Origin: Parastagonospora avenae f. sp. tritici 18332-5
Taxonomy: Eukaryota; Ascomycota; Dothideomycetes; Pleosporales; Phaeosphaeriaceae
Length of the DNA: 64,000 nt
Direction of reading: 5' to 3'
NCBI GenBank assembly: GCA_022559985.1
Contig: JAFJTR010000071.1
Span: 62,001 to 126,000, forward strand
The first letter of the stretch is position 1. The number at the start of each line of letters is the position of its first letter. The translations under genes and the position numbers were made by a program. Positions 1 to 11,665 of the stretch are shown piece by piece. The notes beneath the pieces are model-generated. The model was not told the DNA's origin. It saw only the letters and a program-made list of their open reading frames with translations, and did not search any database.

Positions 1-376
1 TGTTGTCGGGGATGGGGCATGGAGGGGATGTGGATCCTGAGGGGGATTTTGGATGGGGACCTACTTAGGTTGGGATGGAAGGGGCAATGGGTATGTGAAT
101 CGAATTGGACTCCGGGGAACTTGGAGCATGGGGGTATGCAGTTACAGAGGGATGATGAACAGTGTCATGACTAATGATGTTAGTATGTAGCGAGACATAC
201 ATTACGAAGCTGTAGCTGTATTCCAACCCTCTAATTCACGTTGACGAATTAAATTGAGGTAAGCATGTGAGATGTGTGTTCAGAGGTACAAATCAGTATA
301 GCATTACATTCAAATACTGAATTGTTCCACCTCCATCTCAGATTCTCATGGAACTTTCCGCCTCCCCTCATCATCC
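1..376. other. Intergenic, 3' flank of annexin gene
   Basis: I see no gene. The stretch lies downstream of the annexin stop codon. It is G-rich at its left end and ordinary elsewhere, and probably holds the annexin 3' UTR. Confidence 0.5.
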
Positions 377-2794
377 CTACCGCCCCGTCTGACAAAGCTG
401 AATGCAAAACTCCCTGAAATCGCCCTTGGTCGCCTCCTCCACATCCTCCTCGACAACCCTTCCATACTTCTCCTCATACTCGCTCTTCACCCTCGCAAGA
501 TGCATGCGGTCCCAATGCAGCCTGACCAGCCGCGAAATTAGCAGTTCGAAGCGCTGCTGGCGCTCGTGCTTGCTTGTGGCGGAGGCAGAGGTAGACGGCG
601 GCTCGATGAGGTCCATAAGCGCGTGGTGCAGCAGCATGGCGTCGCGCGCGGGGCGGTTGATGACGCCGTTGAGGATGTGTGCTATGACTTCGCCCTGTTT
701 CCATAATCAGTATTGAGCAACGAGATGTGAGGGAAGGGTGGGATTAGGGAACTCACAACGAGGTTGTTACTCTTCCGCAGCGCGTCGCGCGCAAACGACG
801 ATTGATACGTGCGCTCATACGTCCTCAAAACTTCTCTCAAATGCGCGTCGCTACGCATAATCACAACGCCCAGCATCGCCGTCTCGCCGCCCTCCCTAGC
901 CTTGATGGCGCGGTAAAGCGTCTCGACATCGCGATTCTGGTACTCGCGCGGCCAGACGTCGGATTCCTCCTGCCTGTTCGCTTCGAGGGCCAGGGACACT
1001 GCTTTTCTGAACTTGTCGGCCTTGAGCTCCTTGTCCATGCACTTGACCAGGGAGTCTGAGTAGCGCTTGTCCTTGAACGCGTCTTTGATTTCGCGCATTT
1101 CAAAGTTCTGGCGACCCATGAGCGCTTCGATGAGGAGTTCGCGCTTGGCGCTGTTGCTCTGGTACCAGTAGTTTGCCCAGTATCCTTCTCCCTCGAATTT
1201 GCCCAGCGCAGTTACGTATGCGGCCTTGCCGAAATTGCCGCTCGTCTTGAGCTTGATGTGTTTGGCAATGTTGATGCCGCGGCCTTGCACTTTACAGTGG
1301 CGTTTGTATTCGGCGCGCAGCTCGAGCATCTGGTCGTGCGAGAGAGCAGGGAGGATCTCGATGATGGGCTCGGGATCGACGGTGCGCGAGGCCATGGAGT
1401 CGACAAGGGCGAGGGCGTCGTCGGTTGCGTCGTAGATGCGGGCGCGGCGCTCTTCTTTTTTGCGAGGCGGGTCGCGGCTGCGATCGCGTCCTCCACGGCC
1501 ACCGTAGGAGTCGCGTTCATCCCTGCCTCCTCCATACGAGTTCCGTCCACCGCCGTACGCCTCGAGGGCGAGCCTGTCTTTGGGTTGACCGCGGAAGTCG
1601 GGGCTGGGTGAGCGGCCAGAGGAGGAATGCGCGCGACGACGGCCACCGTGGTGTGAGTCGCGAGGCGCAAGGCCATCCAGTGGAGGCAGATGGTCGAGGT
1701 TGTCATCCAGCATCATGGCCTGCGGCATAGGGCTGATGGACTGATACGTGCCATGGTACGCCTCGAGCAGCGGACTTGGTGGTGGCATCCCACCGCCTGG
1801 AAATCCTCCGGGCATACCTCCAGGCACGATAGTCTGAAGGTCTGGCCGGTTTCCACTGACCGACAGCCTGTCCATGCGCTGGTTGAGCCCATCAGGCCGG
1901 CCACCACTCACGGACAAGCTGTGCGGGCGCATACCTGGGGATGGCGGCGCATTGAGCTTCCCCCCACCAGGCACCATCTCAACCACTTTGCGCCCATCGT
2001 GTCTTCCCTGGGATCCTTGCTGGGGAGGTCCACGATAGTCGTCTTGCGGGTGCGGCGAGTGCGCTCCAATCGGCGGTGGTGGGTACTGGTGTTGAGAGTT
2101 GGGCGGCGGTGGGTACTGGTGTTGAGAATTGGGCGGTGGCTGAGGTGTTTGCGGTGTCGCAGTGTACTGGATGTTTGACGGCGGCGGCGGTGGGTACGAG
2201 GGGTTTGACGACTGCACGCTATGTCTCACTGGAGGCTGTTGGTTCGCAGGCGCAACGGGCTTTGCGGTATACGTGATATTGGCGGGCGAGGTTGCATACT
2301 GAACCCCCCCTCCGCTCGTCGGTGGTGCGCGATTCGGACCAGCATGAGCTGCAGCCGTATATCCATACTGCTGCGTGCTGTACTGGACATTGCCTTGCGG
2401 CGCATACGTGACGCCGCCGGGTGATGCACTCGGCGCCGACGAGTAGGCAGGTCCCTGTCCGTTGCTGAAGTAGCCGGGACGTTGCTCCGGAGGCAAGTCG
2501 CTATAATTCCCCATGGTGATGGGTTCGTTGGACTGTCTGGCGGCCATCTCAGTTCCTCTTCTGCGCGCGATAATTGCTGGGACACGCCTGTCTGAGGCGC
2601 AAAGCTCCCTGTTCTTCTACTCACGTCGCGTATGGCTGACTACCTGGCTGCCTAAAGTCATATTGGGCGCCGCCTGTACCTGCATCAGCCGCACTATAAG
2701 ACGGCTCTCGAACGTGAGACCGTGAGCGGGAGCGCTCGCGTCCCGGCGATTTGGACCTCCCTCGCCTTGATCTGTCGTCAGGTCGGAGCGACAT
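377..2794 (-). CDS. Annexin with long proline-rich N-terminus
   Basis: Fungal annexin-family protein, predicted 763 aa; annexins bind acidic phospholipids in a Ca2+-dependent way. Three exons, with introns at 2561-2624 and 695-756, and the frame is kept at both. The start at 2794 gives an Arg/Ser-rich beginning (MSLRPDDRSRRGRSKSPG). The first ATG inside exon 2 (2547) would lose this, so the upstream exon is inferred. Residues ~60-380 are Pro/Gln/Gly-rich with a duplicated NSQHQYPPPP unit, then a charged RDRSRDPPRKKEERR stretch. The C-terminal ~350 aa form the annexin core, recognisable from segments such as GRGINIAKHIKLKTSG and the final EEATKGDFREFCIQLC. Textbook GxGT type-2 calcium loops are weak, as is common in filamentous-fungal annexins. 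Divergent from the F-box-like gene to the right. The family call is confident; Ca2+ dependence is not. Confidence 0.85.
2081..2140. repeat. Two tandem 30-bp units in annexin
   Basis: Bases 2081-2110 and 2111-2140 are near-identical 30-bp units differing at only a few positions. They keep the frame and encode NSQHQYPPPP twice on the minus strand. This looks like a recent in-frame duplication in the low-complexity N-terminus. Confidence 0.85.
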
Positions 2795-3769
2795 TGAATT
2801 GGCTGCTCAGTACAGAGTGGTGTGATGGGTGCATCGCATCGTGGATTTTTGCCCAAAATCTGTAACCATAATTGCGATGGCTGGGTGTTCTGTATCATGT
2901 AGCGCGACCAAATCTGTGCAAGCTTGTCGTGGAACTTGGGGGCCAAATCCGAGCAGGAAATCCATAGTACACAAGGAACCCGACATCTTCGAACTTTCCT
3001 ACTGCAGGATACCGTCAACCAGTAGTCCGAAGCTACACACGGTATTACTAGGCTTCGAATATGGCGGCAAGACTCCTGACTCTGTGTATGGCTTCTGCCT
3101 ATGAGATGACCTGCCCAATGTTGCACCCTAGTCACTTTCCGTCGTCGCGCTGTGTAGTTGATAATATGTCGATGGCAGTACGACTGTCTCGCACTTCGTA
3201 CTTCTCATTGTCTTCAGTTTATCATGTGCTGATGCTGACATCCACGTGGTAGCGTAGCTCAGCCCAAATATCGGCTCTGACCGAAAGTATGTCCGCCGAA
3301 CCAATGCCTTCACATCTTTAGCGAAACGATTTTGTTGAGTCCTCGTTATCGCACGCCATGGCGCATTTTCACAACAGCTAGCTAAGTTGCCAGCATTGGG
3401 CAACTGACACGAGGTTCTCAGCGAGAAGAACGTTGATGTGACATCCAAATGTGGGTCATCGGAGGCAGTCGGCCGTGCTCACCGCCGGCCTTCACGTCAG
3501 CTATCAGAATTTTTCCCGCCGGCACTTGACGATTATCTAGATACTGATCAAGTGTGTATCTGTGTGTCGTGGGTAGCTTGTCATGTCGCGCAAATTAGGG
3601 TCGAATTTGCGGCTGAGACGGTACACCGATATCAGACCGACCTAGGTCAACGCCACGAATCGAGAACAGAAGAAGCACAGGTAAGCCGAGATGACTTCGT
3701 CTGATTCATATGCCGTGGTCCACCTGCTGGGCTTGCCCTCGAGTGACTATCCATACTTTTCAGTTTGCA
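2795..3769. other. Divergent intergenic region, annexin / F-box-like gene
   Basis: No coding region could be supported. A well-formed intron (donor gtaagc at 3681, acceptor cag at 3761-3763) sits just before the ATG at 3770 and is best read as a 5' UTR intron of the rightward gene. If the frame opening at 3438 were coding it would join in phase, but its peptide looks like non-coding translation. Confidence 0.5.
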
Positions 3770-4672
3770 ATGTTCGCAACCGTGGTGCTTCCGGCGAATC
3801 TTCAGCCCCAATCAACTCTTGTCAACTTACCAGCCGAGATCAAGCATCAGATCTTCAAAGCATGCTTGACATCCGACGACGTTGTTTCGGATCCTACGGT
3901 TTGCGCTGAGACTCAGAGAAGACCAACCCAGTCTTTGAATTTCGCTATATTGCAGACATGCCGGCGACTGTATCATGAGATCGATCGCCGTCCGCTCTTC
4001 TCCCAGAACACCTTTCGTTTCACAAGCGTAGAAACAGCACGATCATTCCTAAAAACCCTGGACGACCACTACCGCGAAAGCGTGTATGATATTGAAATCG
4101 ACGTTCGTAAAACCGACACTAGTCTTGCACGCGACTGGCTACGGTATCTAGCCTGGGGGAACGGGCCGTGGGATTCGACTTCTTGCTCCTTGCACATGGA
4201 CGCCCCAAATCTGAAGACATTGCGTCTGAATTTCGAGTCATGGCCCAGAGTCTCCATGTTCAGAACCGAGCTTTGGATTCTGCTCAGGCAAATGATGGCT
4301 ACTGTTCGAAGCTTAGAAAGAATCGTGGTAGTTGGGGCGAGTAAAGGGCAAGCGATGGCGAGAAGAGATCCGTGGTCGCCAGCTCACTTCGTCGGAGCAA
4401 CTGATGTCGACTTCGATGACCTCGTCCCACGTATGTGGAAATGTGTCGAAGCGCCAACTGGCGAGAAGATTATTCGATGGGGCCGAAAAGATGGTAGACT
4501 GTCTCTTGAAGTCGTCTCCAAGAATCATCTTCTAAGACACGTCGACGGAGCATGGTATGCGCCTTCCGTTCGAAGCCAAAGCGAAGGATGCTGGCCAGAG
4601 AATGGCTCGTGTCTATGGTCAGACTTTGAAAGAAGCAATCTGAATGCCATGGATATGTCGAGGAAGAATTGA
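3770..4672 (+). CDS. Hypothetical protein with F-box-like start
   Basis: Predicted 300 aa, single coding exon. The N-terminus (LVNLPAEIKHQIFKACL) has the leucine-proline-helix pattern of fungal F-box-like or DUF7730-type proteins, followed by LQTCRRLYHEI, also typical of these expanded ascomycete families. The rest has no motif I recognise. I chose the ATG at 3770 because it follows a good 3' splice site at 3763 and lies just before the conserved-looking block; the upstream ATG at 3710 falls inside the putative 5' UTR intron. A substrate-recruiting ubiquitin-ligase role would be speculation, since no LRR or other binding domain is visible. Ends almost against the convergent GPI2 gene (stop-to-stop gap 4 bp). 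Confidence 0.6.
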   Translation: MFATVVLPANLQPQSTLVNLPAEIKHQIFKACLTSDDVVSDPTVCAETQRRPTQSLNFAILQTCRRLYHEIDRRPLFSQNTFRFTSVETARSFLKTLDDHYRESVYDIEIDVRKTDTSLARDWLRYLAWGNGPWDSTSCSLHMDAPNLKTLRLNFESWPRVSMFRTELWILLRQMMATVRSLERIVVVGASKGQAMARRDPWSPAHFVGATDVDFDDLVPRMWKCVEAPTGEKIIRWGRKDGRLSLEVVSKNHLLRHVDGAWYAPSVRSQSEGCWPENGSCLWSDFERSNLNAMDMSRKN

Positions 4673-4676
4673 AGAT

Positions 4677-5790
4677 TCAGTCCCAACGTTGCCGGATAAT
4701 CGGTCTTGCTGGATCCCAAGGACCATGGATCTCATTCTTGTACCTTTGTAGTCCTATTAGCCACCAACTGCAGATGCCCATACACAAAAACGTAAAGCTG
4801 CATCCCAGTACTACGCCTGCGAGGAAAGCTACTCGGCCACCACCGGTTAGAGTGACGAACAAGCCGCCCCATGCAGCTATGGTCAGCAAGATGGTGAGGG
4901 CGAGATGGCTCGACCGAGAGTGGACGAGCAGTTGCCTGCGAAAGATTGGAAAGAGCCCGAAAATTTCGATTGAGAAGAGGGTCAGCGAGAAGACGTGTGT
5001 AGTAGATGGCAGCCTCGACGCAAGCACGGCTGATGCCATCATTGCAGAATTGGTAGACATGGAAGTTGGCAGTCTACATGCTGTATTAGCTCTGTTTGCA
5101 AAAGTTGGCAACACACACTTACTGTGTGCCTGGACCACCACTGTAGTCAAAGAAAGCCACATTTATCAAGAGCAGCCAAGTGCTCAAAGCCCAGATGGAA
5201 TCACTCGTCGTGGAGCGTGTCAGTGACTTCAGTATGGGACTTAATCCCAGAAGAGCAGCATATATCAGCACAGCAGACTTTAGTGTGGCAAGGCGCTGTT
5301 GCATTCGCCGCGAAGGCTTCGATTGGCTTGGGCCATTCGCGCCACTCGTGCTTGCATCTGCTGTGTTGGACAAGTGTGGCACTCCTTGTTGTCCCATCCA
5401 ATAGTCCCACAACACCCAGGCTAGTAGACTGAATAAGCTCGCCCAGCCAACAATAGCCACAGGTGATACTCTTCCAGTAAAGATCGCGACGAAACAGCAA
5501 CAGAAAATGACAACGGATGCAAGATGCTGCACGATAATGGTAGCATCTGACATCAATGACCAGAACTCGTATGGTTGCAGTCGCGGATTTCTTTGCAGAT
5601 GGTCGAGAAACGTCGCTTCATCTGTATAATTGTCCGGAACTGCAGTGGTTAGACACACGTTCTTGCTCCGTAGTCATTGCCGCTTACAAGGTTGTTTGAA
5701 CCACAATAACTTCTTGTAATGACCTGCAGAAGGGCTATGGCTGGCAGTCCGCGCTGCATTCCTTCGTCTGTGGTCGAACGTTGCGCGCAT
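4677..5790 (-). CDS. GPI2: GPI2 / PIG-C, GPI-GlcNAc transferase subunit
   Basis: Subunit of the ER complex that transfers GlcNAc to phosphatidylinositol, the first step of GPI-anchor synthesis. Predicted 338 aa, with introns at 5640-5687 and 5074-5122. Joining the exons gives the family hallmarks in order: KKLLWFKQPFPDNYTD near residue 27, FWSLMSDATIIVQHLASVV, the RVSPVAIVGW loop, LATLKSAVLIYAALLGLSP, SDSIWALSTWLLLIN, and STNSAMMASAVLASRLPS in the last third. Several hydrophobic membrane helices are evident. The start at 5790 (MRATFDHRRRNAARTAS) was chosen because it is the first ATG in frame with the KKLLW block across the 5' intron. Length fits the family. Its 3' end nearly touches the convergent neighbour. 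Confidence 0.93.
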
Positions 5791-6042
5791 GTCGCATCAG
5801 GAACGTCTGGATAGACGCGAGCGGGTATTAGAACTTAGGTCTGATCTTGACGAAGAGATCGACGTGGTAATGTGCGGGAGCTTCATCACTTCATGCACTA
5901 TCAGACAGGGATGCAGGTCGCACTGAGAAGAGGAACACATGTGTGCCAAGACTTAACTAGCTATCTCCGCGTTCCGCAATCACACCCTGCTAGGGTAATT
6001 ACAACTCGTGTGAAAGTACGTATTATAAGCAGCGCGATAACC

Positions 6043-7966
6043 CTAAGCATTACTCTTATTTAATGTTCTCCAAGCGACAACCACTCGCCGCCATTTGGAC
6101 ACCGTGGCCCGTCCAGCCTTCACGGCGTAGCCCTTCTGTCTGAGGGTTCTTCCAATCTCCATGTAACTCTCTACAGCAACGCGGATGGGGCCGCGAGCTT
6201 CTATAGGCAGAGTTTCTATCGCTCCCCTTGCTCCGTTGTATATTGAAAAGGCTTTCTCTAGCAGCCGTGTGCGCAACGACTCCATTCGTGCGCCCTCTGG
6301 ACTAATTAGGACCTCGTCGTAGGTCAGACCGCTTTCCTGAAGCCAATCCAATGGGAGGTAGACACGGCCAATGTGCGCGTCCACAGAGATGTCCCGAGCG
6401 ATGTTAACGTATTGGAGCGCTATCCCCATCTGGTTTCCAGCATCTACAACCTTGCGCTCCTCGCCAGACGTCATGTTACTGGGATACAAGCGAAAGATCA
6501 GCTCTATGCACATTTGAGCTACGGTGCCGGCCACACGCTCGGAGTAGACGCGCAAATCGCTCTCTGTCTTGATTGGGGATGAGGTATTGAAAGCAAGATC
6601 CATTTCGAAGCCGTGCAGCAGATCCTGTAGCGGTTGACGAGGCAATTTGTGGGCTGGCAGCTGGAGAAGCGCTGAGCGCGCGTCGGAGGGAAAATGGGTC
6701 TGTACGAAATCTTCAGACACGTCGCTCGACTTGGAATCGCTATACACTAAGTCAAGATATTGGTGGAGCTTGGATATCCACTCTTTGGCTTCCTCCGCTG
6801 TAGCTGCGTTGTCCACGAGGTCGTCTGCAACGCGACAGAAGGAGTACAACAATAGAAGATCCGATCGCAAAGGTCCCGGAAAGGTCGCGGAAGCCAGGTA
6901 AAAACTTCGGCTCTTGCGCTTCAAGCGCAATACAGCATCTTGCAGGCCTGCCAGCCGTGCGCGATCATACTTGTAAGGCGATACCCATAGAGCGCTCATC
7001 AAGTCGAGTGGAGTTGGCATGCTTGGAGGTTTGGGGAACAGAGCTGGAAACGTGTACAGCACGGCAAGAGCATTGTCAAAAGCCAATTGACCAAACACTA
7101 TCAGCGTGTTTGTGACGAAGAAGAAAAGAGCCTCCTCAATTTCCAGGCCATCCCACAAGTGCACGCCGTACTTGGTGCCTGGGCTTATGACCCATGTGCC
7201 TCTTCGCAAGGCCAGCGTATCCACGAGCCAAAGATATAAGGTGGGTATTGCGATGGGCAGGACGGTGTTCGTCCACGGGAGGCCGAGTATGAATTGGTAG
7301 GCAAGAGTCCTGCTGCCATGTTAGCGCTGCACCATACGCACTGCCCAAGATGTCGTACCATTGCAGCAGAACAATAGGCGCCGCCCAGACAATGATGAGC
7401 CCCGTGTAGGTGCCCTTGCCATTTTCGTGCACGCGCAGCCCGGCCCAGACGGCAGCCCCAACGAGAAACAACTGTCCTGCGAGCTTCTGGTACTTCCACG
7501 GCGGCGATGCGGTGGGGCGCCCGGCGCGTAGGTATGCGGGTTGGAATGTGGGCTTGCTGAGGATCAGATACAGCAACGTGGTGTTGTATGTTTGGATGAA
7601 GAAAAAGAAGACTTCCTCGAGGGGAATGTCAAGCAGCGTGGGGCCAATAACGACATGGTCCGGGTAGCTCCATATGTTGGTGCGGATCAGATACGAGTCC
7701 CATGGTATTGTTGCAGTGACGGCGACCTGGGAAGTCCATTGTTAGAGCAAAAGCAAAGCAACGAGCGCGGTGTGTCGACATACGGTCACCAGGAAGAAGA
7801 CCTTGAAGGCATCGAGCTTGGTAAAGAGCGGCCGGTACAGCAGGGTAAGCAGTACGGCGGGCGGTATGGTGTATTTGACATGGCTAGCCGAGGCAGGTCA
7901 GTGTGCGGTTCGTCGAGGACGGGCAAATGCTGCATTCACGTACACAATTGCATAGTCAAAGCCCAT
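6043..7966 (-). CDS. carRA: Bifunctional lycopene cyclase / phytoene synthase
   Basis: Fungal fused enzyme (CarRA/AL-2 type), predicted 585 aa in four exons with introns at 7884-7943, 7727-7783 and 7310-7358. The N-terminal membrane half carries the duplicated lycopene-cyclase block: MGFDYAIVHVKYTIPPA at the start, DIPLEEVFFFFIQTYNT, and a second copy around LEIEEALFFFVTNTLIVF. The C-terminal half is a squalene/phytoene synthase with both Asp-rich Mg2+ sites, DDLVD (~326-330) and DISVD (~470-474), plus the YSFCRVADD context. It condenses two geranylgeranyl-PP to phytoene and later cyclises lycopene-type ends. Exon 1 is only 23 nt; using donor gtacgt restores the expected AIVHVKYT. It shares a 557-bp promoter with the divergent cleavage oxygenase and is the left edge of the carotenoid cluster. 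All motifs intact. Confidence 0.96.
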
Positions 7967-8523
7967 AGTGACGACGGCGGAGGACTGATCTGATGTGCCC
8001 TGGGAAACGTGTACTCGGACAGCTCCGCGTCAATTCGAGGCCACCAGCGCAGAATTGCAAGCTAGACTGGGACTGCTTAGTGCCAGGCACAGCTTTGGCA
8101 GAGAATGAGCCGGCCATGGCGGGCGTGTCGCAGCATCGTTGGGACGCGGTTGCCGGCGCGCAAGCTCACGTGCGACGCATGCGGTATAGTGCCGCCCGCA
8201 AGCTCCTCTTGACGTCACGACTTCTACCGTCCGATCTTCCCTGCACATGTCACGACGTTTCACGCGCTAAACTTAATAGACTCTTGACAAGGCTTCGGCA
8301 CCGACGGCCTGGGCGACATTGCATCATGGTGCCCGCACTTTCACCCTGTCTTGACGCGCTATCAGGCCATGATCTGAGACGCGTTGCATCTCACATGCTC
8401 GTGCCTGTCGGGACTGTGCCTCTTACTAACATGGACTCCATAACCTGAACGCATCCTTCGTCAAGCCTCCAGTCACAACACCTTTGATACTGCGATCAAT
8501 GCCACCAGAGTAACCATTCTACT
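7967..8523. promoter_or_regulatory. Shared promoter of carRA and cleavage oxygenase
   Basis: 557-bp divergent region between the two start codons. No ORF in it looks coding. At 8486-8497 lies GATAC-TG-CGATC, close to the fungal light-response pattern (GATNC..CGATN), about 27 bp before the oxygenase ATG. Light control is known for carotenoid clusters of this type; the specific site is inference. Confidence 0.55.
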
Positions 8524-10655
8524 ATGCCTCCTTCAGGACGCAGAAAGTCGCATAAGCCAAGCCATCCGTTCGTCGCCACTCTTCCACATGCACAACAACA
8601 GCTCTAACATCTTACAGCTACCTCGCAGGCAACTTTGCACCTGCGACGAAGTCGTGGCCGCCAACACCCGTCACGTGGACCGGCGACGTCCCCAAGGAGC
8701 TGCTTGGTGGCATGTATGTTAGGAACGGCGGCAATCCAGCAACCAACTCGGATCTTGGCCGCGAAGCCCACTGGTTCGACGGCGATGGCATGCTCTCGGG
8801 AGTCTGGTTTGAGCGGTCGTCGGGCAGTCCTCAGCACGTCGCCCCGCACTTCGTGAACCAATACATCTTGACCGATGTGTACCTGGCGAGCGTCGAAAAC
8901 AGTTCTCTACAGACACCCATTCTACCCAGCATATCGACTCTCGTGAACCCTGTGTCCCGGCTTCTATACATAGTATGGAGGATTATGAGGACTGTCTTCA
9001 TTGTCATTCTGTCGCACCTGTCGCGAACACAAACTGCCATCAAGAAGATTAGTGTTGCAAATACCAGCATCCTTTTCCACGACGGGCGCGCATTGGCGAC
9101 CTGTGAGAGCGGACCTCCAATGCGCGTCACTCTGCCCACACTGGAAACAGTCGGCTGGTTCGACGGTAGCAAAGTAGAGGGAGAACCTGTGGACGAATCA
9201 CAGAAGAACGGCAAGGCATCAACAGCCACATTTGGCGGTTCAGGACCACTCAGCTGGATGAATGAATGGACGACTGGCCATCCCAAAATCGACCAGGAAA
9301 CCGGAGCTATGATTCTCTTCCACTGCAATTTTGCACCCCCGTACGTACACTATTCATTGGTGCCCGCAAAGGATATTTCACAGTCGGAACCGCAACAGCA
9401 AATTATGAGCGCTCCTGTGCCAGGGTGCACTGGTGGAAAGCTTATGCACGATTTTGGTGTATCGAAACTTTCCTCTATAATACTCGACCTCCCGCTGTCT
9501 CTCACGCCTCTGAACTTGTTGAAAAACAACCCCATTGTGCTGTACGAGCCAGAAAAAGCATCAAGATTTGGAGTATTTCCCCGAACCGACCCGGCAGCAG
9601 TCCGTTGGTTCGAGGCCGCGGGGTGCTGCATCTTCCACACAGCCAACACATGGGACGAATGTAACGCCGAGGGTGCAGTCACAGCTGTCAATCTCCTCGC
9701 TTGCAGACTGACTTCGGCCTCACTTGTCTTCAGCGCTGCGAACATTGTACCGCCCCCTCATCCGAATCACAAGAAGGTGGAGAAATCCCGACCCATGTCG
9801 TTCTTCGCCAAATATGACGACGACCAGGCGTTTGAGGATCCGGAGAAGTCGCATGAAGATGAAACCTCACCTTTACTCAATCAAGAAGAGTCCCAAGGTT
9901 CTCGATGTACACCACCAATCCCAATGACACATGACGATGAAGAGCAGTGTCGCCTCTACTATTACCGCTTCGCCATGGATGCTAAAGATTCCAATGACAT
10001 TACCCACCAGTTTGCATTGGCTGCCATACCTTTCGAATTCCCCGTGGTATCTCCTCATACCGACATGACCTACGCACAGTACATCTATGGTTGCAGCACC
10101 ACGAACGAGTCATTTGGAGCTGCTTTAGGGAAAGCTACAAAGATCGACGTTATTGTGAGGATGGACGTGAAAGTCCTCCTTGCTCGCGCACAAGTCACAG
10201 CACCTACACAGGTCACAGGGTGTGTCGATGACCGTAGCATCGATCAGATTCTGGCATCGACGGATTGCAACGATCCAATAAAAACATTTAAATTACCACC
10301 GAATCACTTCGGCCAAGAGCCAAGATTCATCCCAAGGGAGCGGAGAAGCGGTGATGCCAATGTGTCGGAACATGATGGCTACCTCGTCTTCTACGTCTTC
10401 AATGAGGATCAGCTCAACGAAACGGGAGATTGCAGAGCAGACGCGATCAGCGAGTTGTGGGTGCTGGACGCCCGATCCATGAGTGATGTTGTCTGCAAGA
10501 TCAAGCTTCCTACCAGAGTACCTTATGGCTTACATGGAAACTGGTTTAGCGAAGAACGCATCAAGCATCAGCGGGCAGTTCAGTCGCTGAGAGCGGTCAA
10601 AGACCCACAGCCGACAAGCAGGTGGAGAAGTAAGCTGGTCAGCGCGATGGGATAG
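8524..10655 (+). CDS. carX: Carotenoid cleavage oxygenase (CarX-like)
   Basis: Predicted 693-aa member of the carotenoid oxygenase (RPE65/CCD) family. Intron 8568-8617 joins exon 1 to give SHPYLAGNFAP, the usual start of fungal members. The four iron-ligand histidines are visible in their normal contexts: H236 (TTGHPKI), H292 (LMHDFGVS), H355 (IFHTANTWD) and H654 (YGLHGNWF). Between the third and fourth is an acidic, probably disordered insert (~400-450). Its place in a cluster with carRA, carB and an opsin points to the CarX role, symmetric cleavage of beta-carotene to retinal, rather than the CarT/torulene role; this rests on synteny and not on a residue I can name. The donor of the intron is the uncommon gttcgt. 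Transcribed toward the rhodopsin gene. Confidence 0.92.
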
Positions 10656-11665
10656 AAGATGGAATCCCTGTACATGTACATACACTTCCCCGCACGTTAC
10701 CTTGCATCACTTTTTGTAGCACCAGGATTTGAAGATCGAATTCTTGGCCACATTAATCGTAATAATTGATCAACATCGGGCCTTCTCCAGCACATGTGAT
10801 TGTGTATCAAGTGCTGACGCGCGACACATGCGCATGCGATTTACGTACGGCCTGCGTGAGGAGGAAAAGCGGTAGGGGTATGTAGCTGCCGAGAAGTCAC
10901 CTCATGGTCAACTCATGCCCGGATGCAATAAAACTGCCAATGAAAGTATAAAGCTAGCTCCCGATTAGTCTCTCCACATGCTCGCATGACGATTGCAGCA
11001 TCAAAATCAGTGGAACTTCTCCGGAGAAATCTCTGCACACTTCGCCATCATGAATAATCATGCAAAACGTCGCGAATTATTTCTGCACCCTCAACAATTA
11101 CAACATGACGTTGACGGGGCTGTCTCTATACGTGAAATTTCTGCATGTGACGTAAATAAACTATGCGGATGCTGTCAAAGCAAGCTCTAAGGAGAAAGCT
11201 TAATTGGGTGGTGCACAGACCGGAAAGGTGCGGACACTACCTCGACCGGCATGGAGTGGGCATCATTACTTCATCGATCGAAAAATAATGCCCGGGGACA
11301 CCCGCCACAGGCCTTTTACCGCCCTGTGATGCAGACTAATCCGCCCCACTGAGTCGCATTCGTCATTCCATTGGCTCCGGCAATAGACAATGCTCCCTAC
11401 GATCGCGACTGGAGATCTCTAGACATTGGATCATCTGTGCGGACAACCTTGAGACATCACGCACTGTTCGCCCGCACCAATCGCTGGAACCAGCCTGGTT
11501 CTGGACGTTAGATGTCGTCATGGAAGATAGCAGCTTTGGAGATTTCTCAGGCAGTATACAAGGCAAGCTTGCGCCCGGTTTTGGGGAGTAAGAAGCATTC
11601 TTTGTACTTTGCACCCAAAGGCATAACATTGGCTTTGAGCAATCGTGCCTGATACAATCGCGAAC
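10656..11665. promoter_or_regulatory. Upstream region of the rhodopsin gene
   Basis: 1.0 kb without a supportable gene, between the oxygenase stop and the opsin ATG. TCGATCGA at 11274-11281 contains two overlapping GATCGA-type cores, the pattern bound by White-Collar-type photoreceptor complexes. Several short upstream ATGs (for example near 11511-11520) lie between it and the opsin start. Regulatory meaning is inferred. Confidence 0.4.

Noticed and set aside
10656..11665. An extra small gene between the cleavage oxygenase and the opsin
   Set aside because: Only short frames, none with coding character; more likely promoter and leader sequence.
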